Below, in pieces: positions 1 to 8,128 of a DNA stretch of 64,000 nt. Made by a program: the position numbers and the translations under genes. The stretch spans positions 458,305-522,304 of the forward strand of contig NZ_FOHX01000004.1 of assembly GCF_900111685.1 (NCBI RefSeq), read 5' to 3'. The notes under the pieces were generated by a model, which was not told the origin of the DNA, searched no databases, and saw nothing but the letters and a program-made list of their open reading frames with translations. Within the stretch, counting starts at the first letter, position 1, and each line of letters opens with the position of its first letter. Origin of the DNA: Nonomuraea wenchangensis (GTDB lineage: Bacteria > Actinomycetota > Actinomycetes > Streptosporangiales > Streptosporangiaceae).

Positions 1-150
1 ATGTTCGTCCCCAGCATCGCGCAGGACCTCAACGAGGCCGCGCCGGGCGTCATCCTCGGCCTGCTGATCATCGCGGTGATGTACGTGGCTCCCACGGGCC
101 TCGCCGGGCTGGCCGGCCGCCTGATCAGGAAAATCCCCCGGAAGGAGTGA
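1..150 (+). CDS. ABC transporter permease, C-terminal fragment (branched-chain amino acid type)
   Basis: The window opens inside this gene; only the last 49 codons are visible. They encode a hydrophobic helix (VILGLLIIAVMYVAPTGLAG) followed by a basic tail, as at the C-terminus of LivM-type permeases. The assignment rests mainly on the neighbour: the next gene, whose start lies a few bases after this stop, is a branched-chain amino acid type binding protein. The ATG at position 1 need not be the true start. Confidence 0.6.
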   Translation: MFVPSIAQDLNEAAPGVILGLLIIAVMYVAPTGLAGLAGRLIRKIPRKE

Positions 151-155
151 GAGGG

Positions 156-1424
156 ATGCGTGTATCTGCGATCGGCTGCGCGGCGCTGCTCCTGGTCGCC
201 GTCGGCGCCTGCGGGGGGCGCGAGAGCGGCGGCGAGGCAGGGACGGCCGCCTCCGGCCAGTGCCAGGGCCAGCAGACGACCGGCATCACCGACAAGAGCA
301 TCAAGCTGGGCGGCATCTACCCGCTGTCCGGCCCGGCCTCGGCCTACGGGGACATCCCCAAGGGCATCAAGGCGTACTTCGACTACGTCAACGCCGAGAA
401 GGGCGGCATCGGCGGGCGCACGGTCGAGTTCATCGTGCGCGACGACGGCTACCAGCCGCCGAAGGCCGTCGAGGAGGCCCGCAGGCTGGTGGAGCAGGAC
501 CAGGTCTTCGCCCTGTTCCAGACGCTCGGCACCCCCTCCACCACCGCCACCTGGGACTACACCAACCAGCGCAAGGTGCCGCAGGTCTTCGTCGCGACCG
601 GCGCGTCCAAGTGGGGCACCGACGGCGCGCACCCGTGGACCATCGGCTGGCAGCCGAACTACGTCTCCGAGGCCCGCGTCTACGCGCAGTACCTGAAGGC
701 CGAGAAGCCGTCGGCCAAGATCGCGGTGCTCTACCAGAACGACGACTTCGGCAAGGACCTGCTCGGCGGCTTCAAGAAGGCCATCGAGGGCACCCAGCTC
801 ACGATCGTCGCCGAGCAGAGCTACGAGGTCACCGACCCCAGCATTGACCCCCAGATGCGCAACCTCGCCGGCTCGAAGGCCGAGGTGTTCCTCGACATCA
901 CCACGCCGAAGTTCGGCTCGCAGGCGCTGGCCGCCGACGTCAGGAACACCGGCTGGAACCCGCTGCACATCATCAACAACGTCGCCGCCTCGATCACCGT
1001 GCTCAAGCCGGTCGGCTTCGACAACGTGCAGGGCGTCGTGTCCAGCTCGTACTACAAGGACCCGAACGACCCGACCTGGGCGACCGACGCCGAGATGACG
1101 CTCTACAAGCAGAAGGTCAAGCAGTACGCGCCCGGAGCCGACCCGAACATCCCCTACCTGACCTTCGGCTGGGCCGTCGCCAACAGCTTCCACAAGGCGA
1201 TGGACGCGGCCAAGTGCCCGACCAGGGAAGGGCTGCGGGATTCGGTGCGCGACCTGCGGAACGTCCCGATCGACATGCTGCTGCCCGGCGTGACGCTCAG
1301 CACCGGGCAGGGGGACGCGTTCCCGATCGAGTCGATGCAGTTGATGACGTTCAAGGGGCAGCGGTGGGAGCTGTTCGGGCAGGTCATCGACACGCGCAAG
1401 GAGTTCGGGCCGCTGACCGGCTGA
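156..1424 (+). CDS. Branched-chain amino acid-type ABC transporter substrate-binding lipoprotein
   Basis: A 422-residue extracytoplasmic binding protein of the Peripla_BP_6 (LivJ/LivK-like) family. It has a lipoprotein signal peptide with lipobox VGAC and the acylated Cys at residue 19, then the typical opening IKLGGIYPLSGPASAYG. ATG 156 is preferred over an in-frame GTG at 147 because AAGGAG at 142-147 lies 8 bases before it. It follows the permease fragment directly and is the last gene of that operon, ended by the hairpin at 1431-1459. The ligand cannot be read from sequence; the family also binds urea, amides and aromatic acids. Confidence 0.9.
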   Translation: MRVSAIGCAALLLVAVGACGGRESGGEAGTAASGQCQGQQTTGITDKSIKLGGIYPLSGPASAYGDIPKGIKAYFDYVNAEKGGIGGRTVEFIVRDDGYQPPKAVEEARRLVEQDQVFALFQTLGTPSTTATWDYTNQRKVPQVFVATGASKWGTDGAHPWTIGWQPNYVSEARVYAQYLKAEKPSAKIAVLYQNDDFGKDLLGGFKKAIEGTQLTIVAEQSYEVTDPSIDPQMRNLAGSKAEVFLDITTPKFGSQALAADVRNTGWNPLHIINNVAASITVLKPVGFDNVQGVVSSSYYKDPNDPTWATDAEMTLYKQKVKQYAPGADPNIPYLTFGWAVANSFHKAMDAAKCPTREGLRDSVRDLRNVPIDMLLPGVTLSTGQGDAFPIESMQLMTFKGQRWELFGQVIDTRKEFGPLTG

Positions 1425-1430
1425 CCGCCC

Positions 1431-1459
1431 GCCGCCGTCCACACCCTGTGGACGGCGGC
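1431..1459. terminator. Bidirectional hairpin terminator between convergent genes
   Basis: Perfect 13-base inverted repeat (GCCGCCGTCCACA / TGTGGACGGCGGC) with a 3-base CCC loop, 6 bases after the binding-protein stop and 2 bases before the stop of the minus-strand epimerase. It can serve both transcripts. No U-tract, as is usual in GC-rich actinomycetes. Confidence 0.8.
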
Positions 1460-1461
1460 CT

Positions 1462-2415
1462 TCACACGGTGATGGTGCCCATCCGCACCAGCCGATCGAC
1501 GGCCTCCTCGATCGCTTCCAGCGCCTCGTAGCGGGGCCGGTGGCCGAGCAGCCGCTCCGCCTTCGCCATGCTGCAGTGCGGGCTGTACATGATGTGGTCG
1601 TACGTGACCGCCGCGTCCTCCTCGGACACCGTGGCCCGCCACTGCTCCCACGGCAGGTAGGTCAGCCGCGCCTCCCGCCCGAACCACCCGGCCACCGCCT
1701 CGGCGTAGCCGCGCAGCGTGAGCGCGCCCGCCGCCACCGAGTGGAAGCTCTCGCCGACCGACGCCGACGGCGTGGCCAGCGCGTCCATGAACAGCCTGGC
1801 CACGTCGTCGGCGTGCACGTGCTGCACGGTCTCCATGCCGAAGTTGGGGAGCGCCAGCTCCTCCCCGTCGGCCAGGGTCTGGAAGACGGCCGGGTTGACG
1901 TTGCCCGCCGGGTTGACCGGCACCCAGCCGGGCCCGGTGATGTGGCCGGGATGGACGATCGTGGCGGGGAACCCGTCGCGGTGCGCCCGCTCCAGCAGGT
2001 ATGCCTCGATCGCGGCCTTGCGTTTGCCGTACTCGCCGAGCGGACGCTTCGGCCGGTCCTCGGTCGTCGGCACCCGCGCGCTCGGGCCGTGCGTCCAGAT
2101 CGTCCCGCAGTGCAGGAAGTGCCGGACCCGCCCGGTCAGCGCCTCGGCCAGGTGGCGGGCGCTCGCCTCCTCGAAGCAGATGAGGTCGATGACCGCGTCG
2201 CCCTCCAGGTCGGCGATCCGCCGCCCGAACGTGCCGTCCGCGTCCTCCGCGTCCCGGTCCGCCGAGACGGCGGTGACCCGCCGCCAGGCGCCGTGCGGGG
2301 TGTAGGGCTCCCGCTTGCCCCTGCTCACCGCCACGACGTCGTGGCCCGCGTCCACCAGCCTGGGGACGAGATAGGTGCCGATATGGCCGCTCGCGCCGAT
2401 CACCACTACACGCAT
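1462..2415 (-). CDS. NAD-dependent epimerase/dehydratase family protein
   Basis: A 317-residue extended-SDR Rossmann protein. The N-terminal GASGHIG at residues 7-13 is the dinucleotide-binding loop, and a YGKRK segment supplies the Tyr-x-x-x-Lys pair. The family acts on nucleotide sugars or similar alcohols; the substrate is not evident. It is monocistronic, convergent with the ABC operon. The start ATG at 2415 opens directly into the first beta strand (MRVVVIGASG), as expected. Confidence 0.85.
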   Translation of the reverse strand: MRVVVIGASGHIGTYLVPRLVDAGHDVVAVSRGKREPYTPHGAWRRVTAVSADRDAEDADGTFGRRIADLEGDAVIDLICFEEASARHLAEALTGRVRHFLHCGTIWTHGPSARVPTTEDRPKRPLGEYGKRKAAIEAYLLERAHRDGFPATIVHPGHITGPGWVPVNPAGNVNPAVFQTLADGEELALPNFGMETVQHVHADDVARLFMDALATPSASVGESFHSVAAGALTLRGYAEAVAGWFGREARLTYLPWEQWRATVSEEDAAVTYDHIMYSPHCSMAKAERLLGHRPRYEALEAIEEAVDRLVRMGTITV

Positions 2416-2539
2416 GGACGCAGCGTAACCCGGAAGCGAAGGGACTCAACGCGGGCTCGACGCCGGCTCAACACCGCGCGACCTACCTTCACCTCGGAGG
2501 CGGAATCCGGCCCCATTCATCAGCAGAAAGGCCGACATC

Positions 2540-2986
2540 ATGCGACACGCAAGCTTCGCCCTCGCCCTCGCCACCACCGGCCTGGCCCTCGCCACGGCCG
2601 CGCCGGCCCTCGCCGCGCCGGCCGCGCAGAGCGCGGCTTCGACCGCCACGACCGTGTCTGCCATGGCGAGCTGGCGCACCCTCCGGCACGAGGCGCTGCC
2701 CCCGCAGAAGGGCTACTTCTCCACCCACACCTGGAACCGGCCCGCGGGCGCCCGGGTGATGCAGGTCAAGGCCCGCTGCTGGGGCAACGACTCGAACCTG
2801 AAGGTCAACCTCTGGTTCCTGCGCAAGTGGGGCGCAGGCGAGAAGATCGCCAAGTCCGGCAGGTGGCGGTGCAACGGCAAGTACGGCATCGTGCGCATCA
2901 GCAACGCCGGGCACTCGCTCTACTGGGCGACCTTCTCGCTGAGCAAGAAGCACACCGTCGAGTACTGGGTGCAGTACTACAAGTAG
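2540..2986 (+). CDS. Small secreted protein of unknown function
   Basis: 148 residues. An N-terminal signal peptide rich in Ala and Leu ends near ALAAPAAQSA. The mature part is rich in Trp, Tyr and Lys and holds two Cys residues (in ARCWGN and WRCNGK) that could form one disulphide. AAAGG lies about 9 bases before the ATG. I recognise no catalytic motif; a small extracellular beta protein is likely. The 120-base upstream gap carries its promoter and that of the divergent epimerase. Confidence 0.8.
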   Translation: MRHASFALALATTGLALATAAPALAAPAAQSAASTATTVSAMASWRTLRHEALPPQKGYFSTHTWNRPAGARVMQVKARCWGNDSNLKVNLWFLRKWGAGEKIAKSGRWRCNGKYGIVRISNAGHSLYWATFSLSKKHTVEYWVQYYK

Positions 2987-2997
2987 CGCGCGCGGGG

Positions 2998-4197
2998 CTA
3001 CCAGGCGACCGGCAGCGAGGACAGCCCGTACACGACGCTGAACGAGCGGAACACCGGCTCGGCGCCGTCGGCCACCCGCAGCCCCGGGAAACGCTGGAAC
3101 AGCGCGGGGAAGGCCATCTTCAGCTCCATCCTGGCGAGCGGCGCCCCCAGGCAGTGGTGGATGCCGTGCCCGAACGCGAGATGGCCGTGGTCGCCGCGCG
3201 TCAGGTCGAACCGGTCGGCGTCCGGCACCGCACCGGAGTCCCTGTTGGCCGTGGGCAGGGAGCAGATCACCAGGTCGCCGGCCGCGATGACGGTGTCGCC
3301 GAGCCGGGTCTCCGTGGCGGCGACCTTGGTGGTGCCGGAGTGGACGATGCTGAGCCAGCGCAGCAGCTCCTCCACCGTCGCCTCGATCCGCTCGGGCTCC
3401 TTGCGCAGCAGGTCGAGCTGTTCCGGGTGGCGGAGCAGCGCCAGCGTGCCGAGCGAGAGCATGTTGGAGGTCGTCTCGTGCCCGGCGAACAGCAGCAGGC
3501 TGCCGATGCCGATCAGCTCGTCCTTGGTGAGGTCGTCGCCGTGCTCGCGGACCAGCATGCCGAGCAGGTCCTCGCCGGGGTCGGCCTGGATGCGGCCGAC
3601 CAGGTCCTCCATGTACGCCCGCCCCTGGAACTGCAGCGCCACCCGCTCCTCGGCGGGCACCGTCACGTCGAGCATCCGGCTGGTGCGCTCCTGGAACCCG
3701 GCGCGGTCCTCGTACGGCACGCCGAGCAGCTCGCAGATCACCAGCGACGGGATCGGCAGCGCGAACGCCGGCACCAGGTCGACGCCGGCCCCGGCGGCCT
3801 CCATGGCGTCCAGGTGCTCGTCGATGATGGCCTTGACGCGGGGCTCCATGCGCCGCATGCGCCGGAGCGTGAACTCGGGGGTCAGCATGCGCCGCAGCCG
3901 GGTGTGCTCCGGCGGGTCCTGGCCGAGCAGGTTGCCCGCGTTGATCTTGGCGAGCTGCTCGGGGGTCATCTCCGGGGCTCCGGGCAGCCGCGCGATGGTC
4001 TGCTTGGCGATCGGGAACCGCTCGGCGTCGCCCAGGACCTCGCGGACGTAGGCGTGCCGGCTGACCAGCCAGGCGTCGGCGCCGAACGCGGTCTTGATCC
4101 GGGTGACGCCCGATTCCTCGCGGGCCGCGGCGAGGTCCGGCGCGGGGTCGAACTGCGCGCGCCGCATGTGCAGCGGCATCACCGAGGACTCGGACAT
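2998..4197 (-). CDS. Cytochrome P450
   Basis: A 399-residue soluble bacterial class I P450. The oxygen-binding I-helix motif AGHETTS, the EELLRW K-helix region and the heme-ligand loop FGHGIHHCLG with Cys 349 are all present, so it should be active with a ferredoxin partner that is not encoded nearby. The start at 4197 (MSESSVMP) is chosen over a longer frame because AGGGG lies just upstream. It is divergent from a flavin monooxygenase at 4403; two oxygenases sharing a promoter region suggests a small oxidative tailoring or detoxification unit, but no pathway genes adjoin. Confidence 0.92.
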   Translation of the reverse strand: MSESSVMPLHMRRAQFDPAPDLAAAREESGVTRIKTAFGADAWLVSRHAYVREVLGDAERFPIAKQTIARLPGAPEMTPEQLAKINAGNLLGQDPPEHTRLRRMLTPEFTLRRMRRMEPRVKAIIDEHLDAMEAAGAGVDLVPAFALPIPSLVICELLGVPYEDRAGFQERTSRMLDVTVPAEERVALQFQGRAYMEDLVGRIQADPGEDLLGMLVREHGDDLTKDELIGIGSLLLFAGHETTSNMLSLGTLALLRHPEQLDLLRKEPERIEATVEELLRWLSIVHSGTTKVAATETRLGDTVIAAGDLVICSLPTANRDSGAVPDADRFDLTRGDHGHLAFGHGIHHCLGAPLARMELKMAFPALFQRFPGLRVADGAEPVFRSFSVVYGLSSLPVAW

Positions 4198-4402
4198 GGG
4201 TACCCCTGAATGATCGGCGTTGGTGTGCCGTAACCGTAACAACGCGGGAGGGGTGCCTCTAGTGTGATCTTCAATCAGTTATGGGTTCGTACCGCGCTTG
4301 ATCACCTTTCCGCGATCCAGGGCCCCCGCGGGCGCCTTGACGGTGGCGACGGGACGCCAGGAGCATGCCCGTAACTTCCGAGGACGATTGGGGACGGTGG
4401 AG

Positions 4403-5917
4403 ATGGAGAAGGCGGGCGTGCCCGAGCAGGTGCCCGTGCTGGTCGCCGGAGGCGGGCCCGTCGGCCTGGCGACCGCCGTGGAGCTGGCGCACCACGGCGT
4501 GCGGAGCCTGGTGGTCGAGCCGCGGGAGACGGTGTCGTGGCTGCGCCCACGCGCCAAGACCACCTCCGCCCGGACGATGGAGCTGCTGCGCCGCTGGGGC
4601 CTCGCCGAGACGTTACGCGCCCGCGCCCCGCTCGCGGTGTCCTGGTCGGACCAGGCGGTGTTCGTCAACAGCCTGCTCGGCCGCGAGATCGCCAGGATCG
4701 GCGGCTGCTTCGGCCTCGACCTGGTCGGCTCCGACCTCGCCGCCGAGCCGGGGCAGCAGGCCCCCCAGCCGCTGGTCGAGGAGATCCTGCGGGAGGCGGC
4801 CGGCGACGCGCTGCTCACCGGCTGGCAGGTGGCCGGGCTGACCGAGGACGGCGACGGGGTCACCGTGCGGATCGTGTCGGGCGAGGGCGAGGAGCGCGAG
4901 GTCAGGGCCGCGTACGTGGTCGGCTGCGACGGCCCGCGCAGCGTCACCAGGGCCGCCATCGGCGCCCGCTACGAGGGCCGCCAGGACGCCCGCCCCAACT
5001 TCAACATCGTCTTCCGCGCCCCCGGCCTCGCCGAGCGCGTCCCGCACGGCCCCGCCGTCCACTACTGGGTGCTCAACCCCGCCCAGCCCGGCCTGACCGG
5101 CCGCCTCGACCTGAAGGACACCTGGTGGTGCATCGCCCAGGGCGTACGGGCCGAGGACGCCGACCCGGTGCGGCTCGTCCGCAACCTGGCCGGCGACGAC
5201 GACCTGGAGGTCGAGATCCTCGCGACCGACCCGTGGACCGCCCGCATGCTGCTGGCCGACCGTTACGCGACGGCGCGCGTGTTCCTGGCCGGTGACGCCG
5301 CCCACCAGAACCCGCCCTACGGCGGCCACGGCTTCAACACCGGCATCGGCGACGCGGTCAACATCGGCTGGAAGCTCGCCGCCGTGCTGAACGGCTGGGC
5401 GCCGGCCGCGTTGCTGGGCACGTACGAGGCCGAGCGCCGCCCGATCGCCGCCGACACCATCGAGGCAGCCGCAGCGAACATGGCCACCCTCGCCCCCGAG
5501 CTCGCCGACCCGGCGCTGATGGGCGACGAGACCGAGTTCGAGAAGGTGCGCCCGGCGGTGGCCGAGGCCGTGCTGCGCACGAAGCACAGCGAGTTCCACA
5601 GCCTGGACCTGGTGCTCGGCTACGTCTACACGGGCTCGCCGATCGTCGCCGACGGCGCCGGCGAACGCCTCCCGCACCGCTGGCTCGCCCCCGGCGTCTC
5701 CCTTTACGACCGCCTCGGCCGCGGCTTCACCCTCCTCGGCGACCCGGACGCGCCCGGCGTCAAGACCCTGGAGGCCGAGGCCCGCGACCTCGGCGTCCCC
5801 CTGGAGGTCGTCCCGCTCCCGGGCGAACCCCTGACCCTGGTCCGCCCCGACCAGCACGTGGCCTGGCGCGGCGACACCCCGGAAGGCGTGCTCGGCCGCG
5901 CGCTGGCCATGAGCTGA
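4403..5917 (+). CDS. FAD-dependent monooxygenase (aromatic hydroxylase, PheA/TfdB type)
   Basis: 504 residues, normal for single-component flavin hydroxylases (FAD_binding_3). The N-terminal VAGGGPVGLA binds the ADP part of FAD near residue 16, the DG motif appears in VVGCDGPRS, and the second FAD motif is intact in LAGDAAHQNPP near residue 296. The C-terminal thioredoxin-like tail is present. The start is ATG 4403 or GTG 4397; neither has an ideal Shine-Dalgarno. It is convergent with a related but shortened monooxygenase, which makes it a useful comparison for that gene. Substrate unknown, probably a phenolic or polyketide. Confidence 0.88.
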   Translation: MEKAGVPEQVPVLVAGGGPVGLATAVELAHHGVRSLVVEPRETVSWLRPRAKTTSARTMELLRRWGLAETLRARAPLAVSWSDQAVFVNSLLGREIARIGGCFGLDLVGSDLAAEPGQQAPQPLVEEILREAAGDALLTGWQVAGLTEDGDGVTVRIVSGEGEEREVRAAYVVGCDGPRSVTRAAIGARYEGRQDARPNFNIVFRAPGLAERVPHGPAVHYWVLNPAQPGLTGRLDLKDTWWCIAQGVRAEDADPVRLVRNLAGDDDLEVEILATDPWTARMLLADRYATARVFLAGDAAHQNPPYGGHGFNTGIGDAVNIGWKLAAVLNGWAPAALLGTYEAERRPIAADTIEAAAANMATLAPELADPALMGDETEFEKVRPAVAEAVLRTKHSEFHSLDLVLGYVYTGSPIVADGAGERLPHRWLAPGVSLYDRLGRGFTLLGDPDAPGVKTLEAEARDLGVPLEVVPLPGEPLTLVRPDQHVAWRGDTPEGVLGRALAMS

Positions 5918-5920
5918 CCG

Positions 5921-7162
5921 TCAGGCGCGGCTCGCGGTGCCCGCCCCGAACCATCTCCCGGCCGCCTCGGCCAGCCCGTCGGCGCCCGCCCACGCCACGT
6001 AGCCGTCGGGCCTGATCAGCAGCGCGTCGGCGGGCGGTCGCACGCCGGCGGCGTGGACGACCTCGATCCAGTCGTCGTCGCCCGTCAGGCCGTCCGTGCC
6101 GCCGCCGAGGTCGAGCAGCACCGGACGGCCGCTCCGCAGCAGCTCGGCCACCCGCCGCCCGTCCGCCAGCTCCAGGTCGGGCACGAAGCCGCCGGCCGGC
6201 GGACGGGCGTCCGGGGCTCCGGGGGCGTAGCGCACGCCGGAGTCGTACAGCAGCCCGGCCAGGTGGCGGACCGGCTCCTCGAAGGCGAACACCTCGCCGA
6301 GCAGCTCGCGCAGCGCGTCGCCGTCCTCGCCAGCCAGGAACACCCGGCCCGCACGGTAGCGCTCCGCCAGCCGGGCCTGCGCGACGGTGGTCGACAACCA
6401 GATCGGCTCGCCGAGCGGCAGCTCGCGGCCGAGGTGCCGGCGCAGTGCCGTCTGGAACATCTCCAGGGTCACCGGACCGCGGGGCGGCGCGCCGCGCTCG
6501 CGGACCCCGGCGACGAGCACGCCCTGCTGGAGCGAGGTCAGCAGGACGCGGCCGTGGCGGGTGCGGTTCCAGCCGGGCTCCATGCCCGCCGGCGCGATCT
6601 CCTCCAGCGGCCTGGCACCGGTCTTGAAGTGGCCGATGATCAGCCTTTCCTCGTCGGTGTCGCCGGGGAAGCCGATGCCGGCGGCCTCGCGTACGCGGCT
6701 GTGGCCGCCGTCGCAGCCGACGGCGTACCGGGCGCGCAGCTCGCCCTGGCCGGTGGTCAGTGTCACCCCTTCCGCGTCCTGGGCGAGCGCGAGCACCTCG
6801 CATCCGCGCCTGATGTCGGCTCCGAGCTCCAGCGCCCGCTCGGTGAGCAGCCGTTCGAGGCGTGGCTGCTGGATGACCAGGACGCGCAGGGGGATGTCCG
6901 GAACCCCCTCGAAGCGCAGCGGCACGGACGCGAACGGGAAGCCGGGCGCGGGCCCCGCGTACGGGCTGCCGGCGCTGAAGCGCTCCAGCAGGCCGCGGTG
7001 GTCAAGGGTCTCGACGATCTGCCCCACCAGGCCGTTGGCCTTGGGCAGGTCGCCGATCCCCGGGTTCTTGTCCAGCACGATGGGGCGGACGCCGGCCAGG
7101 CTCAGCTCGCACGCGAGCATGAGCCCCACGGGTCCCGCCCCCACGATCAGCACGTTCTCCAT
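5921..7162 (-). CDS. FAD-dependent monooxygenase lacking the second FAD motif (internally deleted)
   Basis: 413 residues against about 490-510 for the family. The start (VLIVGAGPVGLMLACELS) and the DG motif (AVGCDGGHSR) are normal. The strand leading to the GD motif reads GRVFLAG and then jumps to EDGDALRELLGEVF, which belongs about 90 residues later in intact relatives. The GDAAH..P..G segment that holds the ribityl and pyrophosphate of FAD and part of the core are therefore missing, in frame. The C-terminal domain (ALLIRPDGYVAWAG) resembles rifampicin monooxygenase-like proteins. The ATG lies 7 bases after a TAGCCT -10 box inside the palindrome at 7165-7212, so the message is probably leaderless. 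Confidence 0.8.
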   Translation of the reverse strand: MENVLIVGAGPVGLMLACELSLAGVRPIVLDKNPGIGDLPKANGLVGQIVETLDHRGLLERFSAGSPYAGPAPGFPFASVPLRFEGVPDIPLRVLVIQQPRLERLLTERALELGADIRRGCEVLALAQDAEGVTLTTGQGELRARYAVGCDGGHSRVREAAGIGFPGDTDEERLIIGHFKTGARPLEEIAPAGMEPGWNRTRHGRVLLTSLQQGVLVAGVRERGAPPRGPVTLEMFQTALRRHLGRELPLGEPIWLSTTVAQARLAERYRAGRVFLAGEDGDALRELLGEVFAFEEPVRHLAGLLYDSGVRYAPGAPDARPPAGGFVPDLELADGRRVAELLRSGRPVLLDLGGGTDGLTGDDDWIEVVHAAGVRPPADALLIRPDGYVAWAGADGLAEAAGRWFGAGTASRA

Positions 7163-7164
7163 GT

Positions 7165-7212
7165 TTGTCAGGCTAGATTGACAGAATCGTGGCTGTCAAT
7201 CTAGCCTGACAA
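7165..7212. promoter_or_regulatory. Perfect 20-bp inverted repeat forming two symmetric divergent promoters
   Basis: Arms 7165-7184 and 7193-7212 are exact reverse complements around an 8-base spacer. Each arm contains a -35 box TTGACA for one direction and a -10 box TAGCCT for the other. On the plus strand TTGACA (7178-7183) and TAGCCT (7202-7207) are 18 bases apart, and the GTG start at 7215 is 7 bases further on. On the minus strand the same boxes, the same 18-base spacing and the same 7-base gap lead to the ATG at 7162. Both genes should be leaderless and controlled by one symmetric operator. Confidence 0.85.
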
Positions 7213-7214
7213 GC

Positions 7215-7418
7215 GTGGACGTCACAGAGTTGTCCGAGCGCATCAGATCGAACGACCCGGCCATGGGCCTGCGGGCGGTCGGCGCGCTGCACCGGCTGGC
7301 CGAGCAGGTCGAGGCGGTGTCGGTGGCGCTGGCCAGGGAGCAGGGCTGGACCTGGGAGCAGATCGGCGACGCGCTCGGCATGTCACGACAGTCGGTGCAC
7401 GCCAAATACGGAAAGTGA
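7215..7418 (+). CDS. Small helix-turn-helix protein
   Basis: 67 residues. The C-terminal half has a clear HTH, WTWEQIGDALGMSRQSVHAK, of the sigma-region-4/KorB-like type; the N-terminal half is an amphipathic helix suited to dimerisation. The GTG start at 7215 fits a leaderless message from the palindromic promoter just upstream. It lies 10 bases before the Clp-N gene and so is co-transcribed with it. Small HTH plus Clp-N pairs recur in actinomycetes; no function is established that I can name. It is the obvious candidate to bind the palindrome. Confidence 0.82.
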   Translation: MDVTELSERIRSNDPAMGLRAVGALHRLAEQVEAVSVALAREQGWTWEQIGDALGMSRQSVHAKYGK

Positions 7419-7428
7419 GGCATCCAGG

Positions 7429-7884
7429 ATGTTCGGCTGGGAGAAGAGCGCCTTCGGGGTGATCGTGAAGGCGGCCGTCCAGGAGGCGAGGGAGCGCGGC
7501 GACCGGCGCATGGGCACCGAGCACCTGCTGCTCGGCCTGCTCCACCACGAGCCCGTCGCGCGGGCGCTGGACGTGGACGTGACCAGGGCCCGCGCCGCAC
7601 TCGGCGACCTCGACCGCGAGGCGCTGGGGATGCTCGGCGTGGACGTCGGCGCGGACCTGTCGGCGAGGCCGCGCAAGCACCCGCCGCTCGGGGGCGGCTC
7701 GCTCACCTCCAACGCGCGCGCCGTGGTCGACCGGGCGGTCAAGGGCACGACGATGCGCAGCAGGAGCGAGGCGCCGAGGATCATGGCGCTCGCCCTGCTC
7801 GACCGCGAGCGGCCGGACCCGGTCGCGCAGCTCATCGACAGGCTCGGCATCGACCGAGTGGCCGCCCGCGCCCGCCTCACCTGA
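7429..7884 (+). CDS. Clp N-terminal (Clp-R) domain protein, stand-alone
   Basis: 151 residues built of two Clp repeat motifs (first GTEHLLLGLLHHE, second EAPRIMALALLDRE) without any AAA+ ATPase domain. In ClpA/ClpC this domain binds substrates and adaptors; alone it could act as a ligand sensor or anti-adaptor. GTG/ATG context: GAGG a few bases before ATG 7429. It pairs with the HTH gene and faces a flavin monooxygenase across the shared promoter, which suggests a sensing role in controlling that oxygenase. That role is inference. Confidence 0.85.
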   Translation: MFGWEKSAFGVIVKAAVQEARERGDRRMGTEHLLLGLLHHEPVARALDVDVTRARAALGDLDREALGMLGVDVGADLSARPRKHPPLGGGSLTSNARAVVDRAVKGTTMRSRSEAPRIMALALLDRERPDPVAQLIDRLGIDRVAARARLT

Positions 7885-7983
7885 CCGGGATCCGGCACGC
7901 ACAGGACTGGAAAGCCGTTCAGTGGGAAGAGCGGCAGGAGCACTGGGTGACTCCTGTGGCATCGACAGCGCTTAAAGGGATCA

Positions 7984-8032
7984 GGAAGGGCCCGGCGGGG
8001 ACGCGGCGCACGTCTCCCCGCCGGGCCCTTCC
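7984..8032 (+). terminator. Strong hairpin terminator after the HTH/Clp-N operon
   Basis: Perfect 18-base inverted repeat (7984-8001 with 8015-8032) enclosing a 13-base loop, about 100 bases after the Clp-N stop. No gene lies between. It separates this operon from the repeat-protein gene at 8129. Confidence 0.8.
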
Positions 8033-8128
8033 GCTGCGCGCCCCGCCCCTCTGTAACGGTATGAACACTGACAGTTACTATGTGTCAGGTTCATGCGTAT
8101 AAGCATCACACATCCCAGGGGGCTGGAC

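Noticed and set aside
1540..4209. Long plus-strand open frame over the epimerase and P450 genes
   Set aside because: Same reason; it spans two real minus-strand genes and a secreted-protein gene in another frame.
4264..4305. GTGATC...GATCAC inverted repeat in the P450/monooxygenase gap
   Set aside because: 6-base arms 30 bases apart are expected by chance; no further support.
7165..7212. Rifamycin-associated element before a rifampicin-monooxygenase-like gene
   Set aside because: The gene context made me consider it, but the palindrome sequence differs from the GC-rich element that I remember; it looks like a promoter palindrome instead.
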